Assembly (NCBI RefSeq): GCF_030265065.1
Contig: NC_080397.1
Location: 29,157,001-29,221,000 of the forward strand
Length of the DNA: 64,000 nucleotides
Direction: 5' to 3'
Source: Corythoichthys intestinalis
Taxonomy: Eukaryota; Chordata; Actinopteri; Syngnathiformes; Syngnathidae
In this document: positions 37,101 to 47,957 of the stretch, in pieces
Numbering within the stretch: the stretch's first letter is position 1
Layout: each line of letters starts with the position of its first letter
Made by a program: the position numbers and the translations under genes
The notes under the pieces: generated by a model
Database searches by the model: none
The model's input: the letters and a program-made list of their open reading frames with translations, nothing else
Told to the model about the DNA's origin: nothing

Positions 37101-40100
37101 GTTTGGTCATATTAATGTCCCGCCCACAGCAAAAAGTGTACATGCAGGTTATGCTGTTATATCGTTCCTACCAATATTGAGACCAAACCTACGCCCTTGC
37201 CCAAAGTCAACAGGAAGTGAGCATGACATGTCCCAAAATTAACAGGGAGTGAGCAGAGATGACCTACTGCCGCATCTTGCTGGTTGTTGTTGACCTTGAG
37301 AGCGTCGATCACCTGTTTCTCCTCGAATCCCATTTCCATCAGTGCGAACACGGCCTAGAAGCAAACAAAGATCAATAGGTCAAGAAGTCAAGTGGTCAAG
37401 CTCGAGAATATTATGGCGGCACGCACTCTGGAATCGGGCCGGAACTCCCTTTTCCTGCGAATTTTCTTAAAAATCTCCGTCAGCTCATCTTGCCTGCCGG
37501 AGGAAGCGGGGCCGGGGCTCTCATCGGAGGGCAGTCGCCCGTGCGGTCGGGATGGCGTCCCGGATGCGCTTGCATCCGCCGAGGGCCGTCGCCCGAGCGG
37601 GCGGGACGGCGTCCCGGTGGCGCCGGCGTCCGCCGAAGGGTCATCCACGTGCTCGATCAGCCATTCCATGGCCTGGGTCACTGACATGCTGAGGAAAGGC
37701 AAACGGGAGATAATTTTTCAACTCCTTAGACGCCATTGACGGCCGTTCATTAATAAACAGGTAGTGACCCAAAATGAACAGGAAGTGACCTGTAAAAGTC
37801 CTAAAAACAGCAGGAAGTAAATACCCAAAAATCAATAGGTTTGAAACATTCACAAGTCACTTCTTGTCAATTATGGGGCATTTCATTGTCACTTCCTGTT
37901 GATTCTGTGGCATTTATGGGACACTTCTTGCTGATTTTAGGTCACTTCCCGTAGATATTAGGACATTTCTGAGTCAATTCCTGTTGATTTTCAGGCGTTT
38001 CTTTGTCACTTAATGTTAATTTGGGGTCATTTCCTATCGCTGTTGAGTCTTTCTGGTAATGTCAGGGCCTTCATGTGTCACTTCCTGTTAATTTAATTGT
38101 GAGACTTACTGGTTGAGTCTGAGTGCTTTAACGGCTCTACTCTCAGGGAAGCCCATTTCTGTCAGCTGCTGTAGCGCCGCCTCATCCACTCGCTCGTCCT
38201 CGTCTTCATCCAACATGTCTGCAAACAGACCGAGATGCCCATTAACCCTAGTTTGGTTAAGCTTACCAATTTCATTTAGCTTTGTTTCAATTTTCGTGGT
38301 ACCCACCGTTGGCCTTTTTGAAAAGCTCCACAGCGTCAGGATTCAAGGCCAGGAGCTTCTGGGCCACTTCAATGAGGGACACCAGGATTTTTCGGAGCTC
38401 TGTCTGAAACTGGAATAAGTAACACCGAGATCAACTCTTTTGCTGACATGGACGGCCATAGACGTCTGATCCATTTCAAATGGATCGACTGTCGACTAGT
38501 GATTAAATTCAACTGAATTCATGGCAAAAGTAGGAAAAGACCTTTCTTTGCCCCAACTAAGATGGCTCCTTCAGGCCAAATTCCCATCAAAGTCCATGCA
38601 GTAACATTAAAATGAAGTCCTAACTACGGTAATTTTTGGACTCCTCCAAAATGAACAGAAAATGGCCCAAAATCAACAGGAAGTGATCTGCAAATGCCCA
38701 AGACGTTATGTCCATAAGAATGCATGAAAAAGTCTTACGTACATCTCTGATATTGTGCTGCGTGACGGCGTGGTCCGTGTGGCGAACGCTGAGGTTGGCG
38801 GTGGCCTTCAAGATGGCGTCCTTGTCCGGTGCTTTGTTGTCCTCTTTTTTCTGGTGGAATCACAAAAGCCGGGAAAACATTATTAGCATTTCTTTCAAAA
38901 ACTGTCCTTTGAATGCATTATTTTATCAACGTCAAAGCATCTGCTCAGGCTGCCACTAACGTTGCAAGATGTCCAATCCATTTTCTGTGAGAGGGCTGTC
39001 AGCGGGCAGCGTCCCGCTTCAAATTACAATTAATTAAAACGTTATTGAATGGTAAATACTGCATTTTTATGATAGTTTCCAGTGGTGAAAAGTGGACCAA
39101 TGACAAATTATGTATAGACGAGACAGAAGGGAATATTTATTGTGCCATCCCATGCGTTTCATATTCCCTGTCTAGTGGCATCTCTGCATGCTTTTAATAT
39201 ATTCTGTCTGGCAACAGGTCTGCTTGAAATTAATCTACGTGTGGGCATGATGAAACATCTGACGTGTTTTTCGCCAATAAAATCTCCGTGACGAATCCTG
39301 CTACAAAGTATGTCTGGCCCTCAAGGCATTTGAAGGCTTTTAAAGTTTGGTTGGTGTAAGCAGTTCCCATGTTTATCACTATATATCTGTAGCTAATGCT
39401 AATGCAATTGCTACACTAACGCCAGGAGTTACATTTAGCGTCTGATGATCACTCAGCACTGACCTTTAAAGGCTAAAGTAGGTTGCCAAGATAAGAAAAC
39501 AAATCTTACCGTGTTACCAAACAAACAAGATGGAATGCAGCCTAGCTTTAGACCCATCCTAAACTCCGGTGAGGAGAGCGAGTGAGAGGCACAGCACATC
39601 TCAAATGAGTGAGATGACCCAAACACTGCTACGATGCAAGCTGACATACTTCATGTACAATATGAAAATGCCACGCATTGGGAACATACAGTGGGGCAAA
39701 TAAGTATTTAGTAAACCACCGATTGTGCAAGTCCTCCCGCTTGAAAATATTAGCGAGGCCTGTAATTGTCAACATGGGTAAACCTCGACCATGAGACAGA
39801 ATGTGGGGGGAAAAAAAATCACATTGTTTGATTTTTAAAGAATTCATTTGCAAATCATGGTGGAAAATAAGTATTTGGTCAATACCAAAAGTTCATCTCA
39901 ATACTTTGTTATGTACCCTTTGTTGGCAATAACGGAGGCCAAACGTTTTCTGTAACTCTTCACAAGCTTTGCACACACTGTTGCTGGTATTTTGGCCCAT
40001 TCCTCCATGCAGATCTCCAACTAGAGCAGTGTTTTTTTGGGGGGCTGTTGGGCAACACTGACTTTCAACTCCTTCACCAGATTTTCTATGGGGTTGAGAT

Positions 40101-43100
40101 CTGGAGACTGGCTAGGCCACTCAGGGACCTTGAAATGCTAAGAAGCCACTCCTTTGTTGCCTTGGCTATGTGTTTGGGATCATTGTCATGCTGAAAGACC
40201 CAGCCAGGTCTCATCTTCAATGCCTTTGCTCATGGAAGGAGATTTTCACTCAAAATCTCTCGATACATGGGCCCATTCATTCTTTCCTTTACACAGATCA
40301 GTCGTCCTGGTCCCTTTGCAGAAAAACAGCCCAAAGGTCCACCCCCATGCTTCACAGTGGGTATGGTGTTTTTCGGATGCAATTCAGTATTCTTTCTCCT
40401 CCAAACACGAGAACCTGTGTTTCTACCAAAAAGTTCTATTTTGATTTAATCTGACCATAACACATTCTCCTAGTCCTCTTCTGGATCATCCAAATGCTCT
40501 CTAGTGAACCGCAGACGGGCCTGGACGTGTACTTTCTTCAGCAGGGGGACACGTCTGGCAGTGCAGGATTTGAGTCCCTGGCGGCGCATTGTGTTACTTG
40601 CCTTTGTTACTGTGGTCCCAGCTCTCTGTAGGTCATTCACTAGTTCCCCCCGTGTGGTTCTGGGATTTTTTCTCACCGTTCTTGTTATCATTTTGACGCC
40701 ACGAGGTGAGATCTTGCATGGAGCCCCAGATCAAGGGAGATTATCAGTGGTCTTGTATGTCTTCCATTTTCTAATAATTGCTCCCACAGTTGATTTCTTT
40801 ACAACAAGCGTTTTACCTATTGCAGATTCAGTCTTCCCAGCCTGGTGCAGGTCTACAATTTTGTCTCTGGTGTCGTTCGACAGCTCTTTGGTCTTGGCCA
40901 TAGTGGAGTTTGGAGTGTGACCGACTGAGGTTGTGGACAGCTGTCTTTTATACCGGTAATGAGTTAAAACAGGTGCCATTTATACAGGTAACGAGTGAAG
41001 CCTCGTTAGACCTCATTAGAAGAAGGTGGACCTCTTTGACAGCCAGAAATCTTGCTTGTTCGTAGGTGACCAAATACTTATTTTCCACTCTAATTTGGAA
41101 ATACATTTTTTAAAAATCAAACAATGTGATTTTCTGTTTTTTTTTTTTTTCCACATTCTGTCTCTCATGGTTGAGGTTTACCCATGTTGACAATTACAGG
41201 CCTCTCTAATCTTTCCAAGTAGGAGAACTTGCACAATTGGTGGTTGACTGAATACTTATTTGCCCCACTGTATAAAAGAAACTATGTCAAAACGAAAACT
41301 GGCATTCTTATCGTTATGTTTAGACTCTAGTCTCACTAGACATGTTCTTAGCTCGTCATCGTCATGAAAACATGGTTCGTCGCTGAAATATTTTCGTTAT
41401 CATCACTGTTGATGAAAACAACACTGCTGTGGGCAGACATTTTTCTGGACCGTAACCTCTAATGCAATGGCTGTCTTGTTTGTTTAGTTGTAATATTTTC
41501 TAAACTGAACATTTTCTTTTATCTATTTATTTTGTTGACATTGTCAGACACCTTAAAACTTAATGCAAAAAAGGCTTTAAAATGTTGCAGAGTGTAAATT
41601 AAAATTTGTTCGTCTGTTTATAGTAATTTAGCAAAAATAGCAAGGTCCCGCTGCTGAAGCCAGTGCATATCCAGACACGTCTGAAGTTTGCCACTGACCA
41701 TCTGGATGATCCAGAGGAGCAATGGGAGAAGGTCATGTGGTCGGATGAGACCAAAATTGAACTTTTTGGTCTAAACTCGGCTCGTCGTGTTTGGAGGAAA
41801 AAGAAGGATGAGTACAACCCCAAGAACACCATCCCAACCGTGAAACATGGAGGAGGAAACATCATTTTTTGGGGCTGCTTCTCTGCCAAGGGTACTGGAC
41901 GACTGCACCATATTGAGGGGAGGATGGATGGGGCTATGTTTCGCCAGATCTTGGCTGACAACCTCCTTCCTTCAGTGAGAGCCCTGACGATGGGTCGTGG
42001 CTGGGTCTTCCAGCATGACAACGACCCAAAGCACACAGCCATGGCAACTGAAGAGTGGCTCCGTAAGGCAAGGCAAGGCAAGGCAAGAAGCATCTTAAGG
42101 TCCTGGAGTGGCCTAGCCAGTCACCAGATCTGAACCCGATAGAAAATCTATGGAGGGAGCTGAAAGTCCGTGTTGCCCGGCAGCAGCTCCGAAACCTGAA
42201 GGCTCTGGAGAAGATCTGCATGGAGGAGTGGGCCAAAATCCCTGCTGCAGTGTGTGCAAACCTTGTCAAGGACTACAGGAAACGTTTGGTATCTGTAATA
42301 GTGAACAAAGGTTTCTGTACCAAATATCAAGTTCGATTTTTGTGATGTATCAAACACTTATTTCATGCAATTAAATGCAAATTTATTATTTAAAAATCAT
42401 ACGTGATTTTCTGTTTTTTTGTATTCGATTCCGTCCCTCACAGTTGAAGAGAACTTATGATACAAATTACAGACCTCTACATGCTTTGCAAGTGGGAAAA
42501 CCAGCAAAATCAGCAGTGTATCAAATACTTGTTCTCCCCACTGTAAATATATATTTGGAACTAGTAGCTAATGTTAGGACTTTAGCAACATTAGCGTAGT
42601 GCCCAGAAATATCAAGTTTACTTGTGCTAACTATGAACGCGACCAACCTTGTCTTCAGCGCTCACGTCAGCCATCTTAGGAGGGGTCGGCGGCGGCCTTT
42701 TCTTTATGAGCAGAAGAACATCTGGAAAAGACCAATCAAAAGATGAGTAGAAACTAGAAGTTGAATGATATGGGATTTTCAAAGTCTGATAAATTTCTGA
42801 TTGCCGATGTCTAAAGCAGATTTTGTTAGCTGGTGTACTTTTAATGCACGTTGATTTGGAGAGAATTGAAACACTCATTATACAAAAAAAAATATATGAA
42901 TAATCGCAAGTTAACTAGGGACCTGATGTGATTAATCGCGATGCAAACTTAAATCACTTGATACGGCTAGTTTTTAAGCAGTCAATGTTGCATTGTTTCT
43001 ATTATACTGGATATACTACGACTTTAATCTCATATTAACTATACTGTTATAATTGGCCAACTTATAAAAAGTCTATATCTTGGGCCAACATATCGGTGGA

Positions 43101-46100
43101 CTAGCGCGGACGTACCTTTATCTTTGAGGCGTTCATCGGCCACGGTTTTGGTGTCATTCAACACTCGCTCTGTCGCAACGTGGATGAGCTTGTGGTGGGT
43201 TATTGTCTTGGGATCGTCAGAGTTTCCTTGCCAACACTGCAACAAATATGGCCAAAAAGTAACATCTCTCATAGACTTCACTATCACTGATGGTGAAGTC
43301 TGCATCTCTTCAGACGAATGCTCAATTGCTGCCAAACCTTCCTCTTCAAATGGATTGGATGTCTACCAGTTATAAACTCATTTCAATTCATGTCAGAAGC
43401 ATGAAAATACTTTTTTTGCCCTAAAATGGCAGGCCTGAGTCAATGTTCCCATTACAGTCAATGCATTGCAATTAAAATGAAACCATAATTTGCTTATTTC
43501 TCATTGTCTATCATTGACGGCGCTAGATGTTCAATCCATTTTAAATTCATACGGATTGGACATCTGTTAGTATTAATAAAGTCATTTATATAAATGGCAG
43601 AGGCATGGAAATATTTTTCATTGCCCCACGTTCCCATCAAAGTCGATGCATTGACATTAAAATGAAGTCATAATTATTTAACTTATTTAACTAGCTTACT
43701 TCTTCTCATTGTGTGCCATTAACGGCGAGAGACGTCCAATCTGTTCATTCGCTGCCATCTCTCCCAGTGTGTGTGCTGGCAATATAAGTACATGTACGTG
43801 TCCTTGCATGCAGCGGTGGGTAGAGTAGCCAAAAAATTTACTCAAGTAAGAGTAACGTTACTTCAAATCAATTACTTATGTAATTAGTAACATTGTGAGT
43901 AACTGCTCATGATGTTAGATTTTTTTTTTCTTAGCACAAAGTTATTTATATGATTTGTTATTATTATACTGTACTATAACCTATTGCATAATCACATTAA
44001 TCCAAATGAATACAAATAAAAACCTTTAATTCTGGCAACAGCACAAATGTACAAAAATGAAGCATCATTAATCCAAATAGCATGAGTGACTTGCAGTGGA
44101 GAAAACATTTCCTATTATGAAATTAAAAGGATTATAGCTCAGTTTTCCCGTGGTAAATTGGTGCCAAATAAAAACTGGGACAGAGGTTAGAATCCACGCT
44201 TTTGAGTCATGTTGACAGCAGCGCTCTATGTCAAATACTTAGTTTATTAAAGTGCTTTAAAGACGCCATGTGATTGAACAGGCAGGGCAGCATGTTCATA
44301 GAACAGCAAGCTCGAGCCTGATTGGTAGAATGGAGTCATGTGATTATTGTGCAACTTCTCATTGGTGAAACTGGTACAGCCACTGTTGGCGTCTAGAGCA
44401 AAAAAATTAAATTCTAATATGTAGCATAAAGACAAAAAATGTAACAGTAGCGTTTCCTCTGCACAAATCTACTCATGTAAAAGTAAAAAGTAAAAGTTAC
44501 TCAGGTAAATGTAACGGACTAAATGGAACGCGTTACTACACACCTCTGATTGCGTGTACTTGTACTAGAAGTACGTGCCCTTGCGTCTTCTTGTACTAGA
44601 AGTACGTGCCCTTGCGTGTACTTTTGCTTCAAGCACGTTTCCTTATACAACATGCACTCAATACTCAAGTAAATGTAACTGAGTAAATGTAACGCGTTAC
44701 AACACACCTCTGCTTGCATGTTCTTGTACTACAAGTACGTGCCCTTTCGTGTACTTGTAGTACAAGTATGTGCCCTTGCATGTACTTGTACTACAAGTAC
44801 GTGCCCTTGCGTGTACTTGTACGTGCCCTCGCGTGTACTTGAACTACAACTACGTGCCCTCGCGTGTACTCGTACTGCAAGTGCGTGCCCTCGCGTGTAC
44901 TCGTACTGCGAGTGCGTGCCCTCGCGTGTACTCGTACTGCGAGTGCGTGCCCTCGCGTGTACTCGTACTGCGAGTGCGTGCCCTCGCGTGTACTCGTACT
45001 GCCAGTGCGTGCCATCGCGTGTACTCGTACTGCCAGTGCGTGCCCTCGCGTGTACTCGTACTGCGAGTGCGTGCCCTCGCGCGCACTCGTACTGCAAGAG
45101 CGTGCCCTCGCGTGTACACGCACGTGCCCTCTCGTGTACTCGTACTACGAGTACGTGCCCTTGCGTATACTCGTACTACGAGTACGTGCCCTTGCGTATT
45201 AAAGCCCCTTTCAGACTTATATCCTGGTAAATTCCCATGTAAGGTGACGCGGGATTTACCCGTGCCATGGCTTTCAGACATGAAGAGATGTCCCGGGAAT
45301 AACACGAGTTGGACACTTTCAGACTTGTCCCGTGTTAGCGACTTGACGCTCTCTGTGCTGGGAGGTTGGCTGGCGCTATTTAATAACCTGGTAATTACGT
45401 CACTTTTAGTCGGCATCGGGAACAAAATAAATGGCACATTTCCAAAGATGGACGATGGACTGTCTCTTTCCTCGGCTGTACGATCCAGTAGCAATTTAAT
45501 TTCATTATGTTTCCAGTTTAACTTAGCAATTTCTAGTTTGACATGTTGATAATTGCGATGTTTAACACTTTTCGTCTTACTGGGAAGAAAGAGGAAATGA
45601 TGAACGACCCGCCATGATATTTACGTCACCAGCCGTCGCGCTGTGACCCGGGAATTAAACGCTTGCTTTCACACATGCCACATCTCGGGTAAGTCCCGGA
45701 GATAATACTAGGACACGACCCGGTAATTGTCCGTGTCATCTGTGTGTCATTCGACCCGGGAAATTGCTTTCACAAATAAGGGCTCCCTGTTTAAATCCTG
45801 CGAATTAACCGGAGTTCAGGTATGTGTGTAAGGGGCTTAAATGTACATGTCCTTACGTGTACTTGTACTACATGTACGTGTCCTTCCATGCACTTGCACA
45901 ACAGGAACCTTATTTGCGTGTAGTTGTATTACAAGCTTACATTTACAGCATAACAAAGCTACCCATGTAATTTTTTTCAAGAAATTGGTAGTAACAAGTA
46001 CACAGACTTGTAGTACAATTACTCCAGAAATGGCGTTTTCTAGTTAAAGAGGTCCAAATGCAGATGACTTAAGGAGCTGAACTCGCCTATTTTTCAGGCA

Positions 46101-46619
46101 TATGGCATCATTCTAAAGCAAATTCCAGTACCAATTTTACCTTGTGTTCGTTTGTGAAAGCTATAAATTTCATTCACGACTTATAATTAACTCGTCTTCG
46201 CATTATCTCGAACGGCTAATGACGATTTGAGATCTTTCCTGTCAGTATAACCTGTGTCTATGCTAACTGCTACACGTACACAACCAGTACGTACTTTCTG
46301 TACAGATCTGTAGTGTGCTATGCGGTAATAAAGGTCGTAAATAAAGCCACGTGAGAAAAGCCAGGGACCTGCTAACATCAGAGACTGGGTTTATATTAGC
46401 CCAGCCGATCCCGAAATAGACATTTATATCAAGTCCACTGGAAATATGAGGAGGACAACAACACGGGGGACAAAATCTTACATGTTTCAAGCACTTCTCC
46501 TTGAGTTTGTCCACCGTAGTGTCTTCCGTGATCTCCTCCAGCCACTCGGCGCCGTCCACGGTGCAGATGTGAATCTTCAACACTTTACCGGCGAACATTT
46601 TCTCTTCCTGGACGAACAT
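33729..46619 (-). CDS. ubac1: Ubiquitin-associated domain-containing protein 1 (KPC2), complete, ten exons
   Basis: Non-catalytic subunit of the KPC E3 ligase (partner RNF123/KPC1), which helps deliver ubiquitinated clients such as p27 to the proteasome. Minus-strand exons: 46619-46482, 43236-43116, 42721-42648, 38850-38743, 38409-38307, 38218-38110, 37688-37427, 37354-37268, 34327-34189 and 33844-33729. They total 1257 nt, 418 aa (human 405), with matching phases and GT-AG borders. Domains: N-terminal ubiquitin-like region ([13 protein letters not shown]...), residues about 1-95; UBA1 about 193-231 ([19 protein letters not shown]); a linker with an 18-aa tandem duplication, 236-271; the conserved [19 protein letters not shown]2 about 306-345 ([19 protein letters not shown]); and an STI1-like C-terminus about 358-413 ([20 protein letters not shown], ending FQTLNRT). 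The start matches human MFVQEEK. It is intact. Introns carry Tc1 elements, a minisatellite and ETS-core arrays. Confidence 0.97.
34440..34820. repeat. Two copies of a dispersed GTCAATGCATTGAC repeat, ubac1 intron 8
   Basis: Text of the type ATTTTCATGTCAATGCATTG, ATGGGAACGTGGCC, TAGGGGCAAAGAAAAGC and TCACTAGTAGAC. Other copies: 38440-38620, 43370-43500, 43600-43770, 48180-48500 and 57290-57420. Short and non-coding; family unknown. Confidence 0.65.
36208..36776 (-). mobile_element. Non-autonomous element with AGGGCTGTC ends, reverse copy, ubac1 intron 8
   Basis: Left TAGGGCTGTCCAAAG, right TTTTGACAGCCCTA. Interior matches 10916-11553 in reverse, including the AGCGCCAGCAGAAGGCG segment and an A-run in place of GTTTTTC. 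No transposase. Confidence 0.7.
36791..37196 (-). repeat. Reverse copy of the 29160-29440 repeat, ubac1 intron 8
   Basis: Ends GAGACCAAACCTACGCCC, the complement of the start of the first copy. 36862-36930 is an inserted fragment of the GGCGGCACGGTGG retroposon (CATTCATTTTCCATGCCGC). Confidence 0.7.
37529..37636 (-). repeat. ubac1: 54-bp coding tandem duplication in ubac1 exon 7
   Basis: Two 54-bp units (37636-37583 and 37582-37529) encode [18 protein letters not shown] and [18 protein letters not shown]. They lie in the linker between the UBA domains and keep the frame. GC-rich. Confidence 0.9.
37740..38105. repeat. ETS-core array, ubac1 intron 6, both orientations
   Basis: Plus-oriented units (37755-37815) switch to minus-oriented TCACTTCCTGTTGATT units (37855-38100). 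Closely bracketed by exons 7 and 6. Confidence 0.75.
39385..39687. repeat. Dispersed repeat copy interrupted by a Tc1 element
   Basis: Matches the first part of 8640-9150; the remainder (AAAACTGGCATTC onward) resumes at about 41290-41430, after the Tc1 element. So the repeat was there before the Tc1. Confidence 0.65.
39689..41270 (-). mobile_element. Full-length Tc1-like transposon, inactive, ubac1 intron 3
   Basis: Both ends are CAGTGGGGCAAATAAGTATT with TA on each side (39687-39688, 41271-41272). The inverted ends extend about 200 bp (TGTAATTGTCAACATGGGTA and complement). Minus-strand transposase pieces: [20 protein letters not shown] (HTH, ATG near 40902) and [16 protein letters not shown] near 40510. 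The catalytic part is broken by frame changes, so no full protein is made. Length 1582 bp, normal for the family. Confidence 0.9.
41640..42543 (+). mobile_element. 5'-truncated Tc1-like transposon, ubac1 intron 3
   Basis: Plus-strand frame 41663-42133 encodes the DDE core: [64 protein letters not shown]. Then a (GCAAG)n expansion near 42067-42090 shifts the frame before the [15 protein letters not shown] region. Right end TACTTGTTCTCCCCACTG then TA. The HTH part and left end are absent. Confidence 0.9.
43811..44548 (-). mobile_element. Non-autonomous hAT copy inserted in the minisatellite, ubac1 intron 1
   Basis: Starts CAGCGGTGGGTAGAGTAGCC, ends ACTACACACCTCTG. Flanks CTTGCATG and ATTGCGTG are a 6/8 target duplication drawn from the minisatellite unit. 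A second, short right-end piece (about 44655-44711) follows inside the array. Confidence 0.8.
44549..45202 (+). repeat. 31-bp minisatellite, ubac1 intron 1
   Basis: About a dozen tight units from 44818 (period 31 bp, e.g. starts at 44881, 44912, 44943), typified by GCGTGCCCTCGCGTGTACTC followed by GTACTGCGAGT; looser, CpG-poorer units lie before. Each unit contains an odd palindrome such as TACTCGTACTACGAGTA. Array text also flanks the two inserted elements (43775-43810 and 45841-45960). Confidence 0.9.
45203..45837. mobile_element. Harbinger-like non-autonomous element in the minisatellite
   Basis: Ends AGCCCCTT and AAGGGGCT with flanking TAA (45200-45202 and 45838-45840), the 3-bp TWA duplication of PIF/Harbinger elements. 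The minisatellite resumes immediately after (ATGTACATGTCCTTACGTG). 635 bp, no transposase. Family assignment rests on the duplication length. Confidence 0.65.
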
Positions 46620-46972
46620 GGCGGCGTTTTCAAGGCTTTTCGAGACCCCCCCAAATAAAAAAAAGTCGTATTTCAATTTGCAAGCCCGTGTTATTTCATT
46701 TAAGGTTAGCTAGTATGTAGCAAAGCTCGCCGTCAGTTGTGTTTTGGACTGCAAGCTAACTAGATAGCTTGCTAGCGAAGGGAGGACCGTTGACAGATGA
46801 TTTCACCGGAGAGACATTTTTAGGTGGCCGGCGGGGTCGCTTCGTGGCCGGGACAAAATTAGCGGCTTGTGTCGGTGCCCCTCGGTCTCCGAATTAGGGA
46901 AAGTGAAGAGAGAGAGCCGAGCCTATTTTTACTCTCACGATGAACCTTGAACTAGACGTAGACGAGCGGCGG

Positions 46973-46994
46973 GGCATTGTGGGAGTTGTAGTCC
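46973..46994 (-). promoter_or_regulatory. ZNF143/STAF-type binding site
   Basis: On the minus strand this reads ACTACAACTCCCACAATGC with a short flank, matching the long ZNF143 (SBS2) consensus ACTACAANTCCCANNATGC. It lies about 355 bp upstream of the ubac1 ATG, a usual place for this site in housekeeping vertebrate promoters. Confidence 0.7.
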
Positions 46995-47692
46995 TCAGCC
47001 AGGGGGACATAGCGCAGTATTTTCACGGAATACTTTTTTACTTGTATTTGAGAGAATTTTTTGGATGACAACTTTTACTTTAACCTGAGTAATATCGTTT
47101 TGATGTAACGCTACTTTAACTTGAGTTTTTTTTTTTTTGTCAGCTCGACTAATAATTTGTGCATTGTTTTCACTGAATACTTTTAAAAAACGTGTATTTG
47201 AGTGTTTTTTTTTTTTTGGATGACTACTTTGACATGTATTTGATTAATATTATTTAGAAATTTCCACCAGATGAGAGAATTGCAGCTCAGATGTCATTTT
47301 TAAATGTATTTTTATTATTATTTTTTTTTGTAGAAAGAAACCATATATATCACACTCCATATCACAATTTACAAACTCCCAATTGTTCGCCATGTGTTGT
47401 AGAATTGAAAAAAAAAAAAAAAAAAAAAAAAACATTTTTAGGAATCCTCGACGTCCAATGAAAATCCGTCAACAGGACATGATGTCACGTGACGGGAAAT
47501 GATGCAATTCTGGCGCTGACGCACAATCTTGACGTCTTTAGTGTCTTCTTTTTTGAAAAAGACTTTAAATCAAATGCTTGAAATGATTGACATCTTTAAT
47601 TTGCCGTTAAAATCAACTCTAAGGAAGAAATGACGCGTGATACCTGGAAATATAAAAAAAAAGCAACTCTCTACTTCCGTTTTCGTGGTCAG

Positions 47693-47706
47693 GTAACCAT
47701 CGAAAC
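47693..47706 (+). promoter_or_regulatory. X-box-like RFX site upstream of cfap77
   Basis: GTAACCATCGAAAC has the form of an RFX X-box: two half-sites (GTNRCC and a mostly matching RGYAAC) spaced by AT. It lies about 200 bp before the probable cfap77 start, where ciliary genes often carry such a site. The right half-site is imperfect. Confidence 0.4.
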
Positions 47707-47906
47707 ACAGCAACGGAGCGCCAGGCACGTCGAGCGTCAAAGTGAGTTGCAGACCTGTCAATCAAGCTCACTCCAAGCGTCAAACTGTCTTATTCGGGCG
47801 TCACGTCACAGTCACGTCACAAGCCGCCAAATGAATACATATTTGGAGAACGAAGCATGAAAAATATGTCTTTTCTCAGGAGACTTCAGCATAAATTCAG
47901 CATAAC

Positions 47907-47957
47907 ATGACCTCAACTGGAGTGGGCGCGGCCGCCGAGAACACGCGGAATGTCAGG
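47907..47957 (+). CDS. cfap77: Probable first coding exon of cfap77
   Basis: ATG followed by 17 codons ending in NVR, then a GTAAAC donor in phase 0. The human protein has SLRDS at this point, so an exon ending in R before DS would fit. It lies 200 bp after the X-box-like site and 20 bp before a palindromic TGACGTCA. Support is positional and short; the downstream partner exon was not found, so this remains a candidate. Confidence 0.45.

Larger units (their letters stand above)
46620..47906. promoter_or_regulatory. Head-to-head promoter region between ubac1 and cfap77
   Basis: The starts of ubac1 (minus) and the probable first exon of cfap77 (plus) face each other across about 1.3 kb. The part near ubac1 (46680-47000) is unique and CpG-containing, with a ZNF143/STAF-type site at 46973-46994. 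The middle (about 47020-47265) holds two decayed fragments of the hAT family whose whole copies lie elsewhere in the window, followed by an A-run at 47409-47432. The part near cfap77 (47440-47906) is again unique and includes an X-box-like site. A shared promoter is inferred from the geometry. Confidence 0.5.

Noticed and set aside
40504-40920. 138-codon plus-strand frame
   Set aside because: Shadow of the minus-strand Tc1 transposase.
44718-45549. Long open frames (up to 259 codons) on both strands
   Set aside because: They are produced by the stop-free 31-bp minisatellite and run into a Harbinger-like element; no start context, splice sites or known protein.
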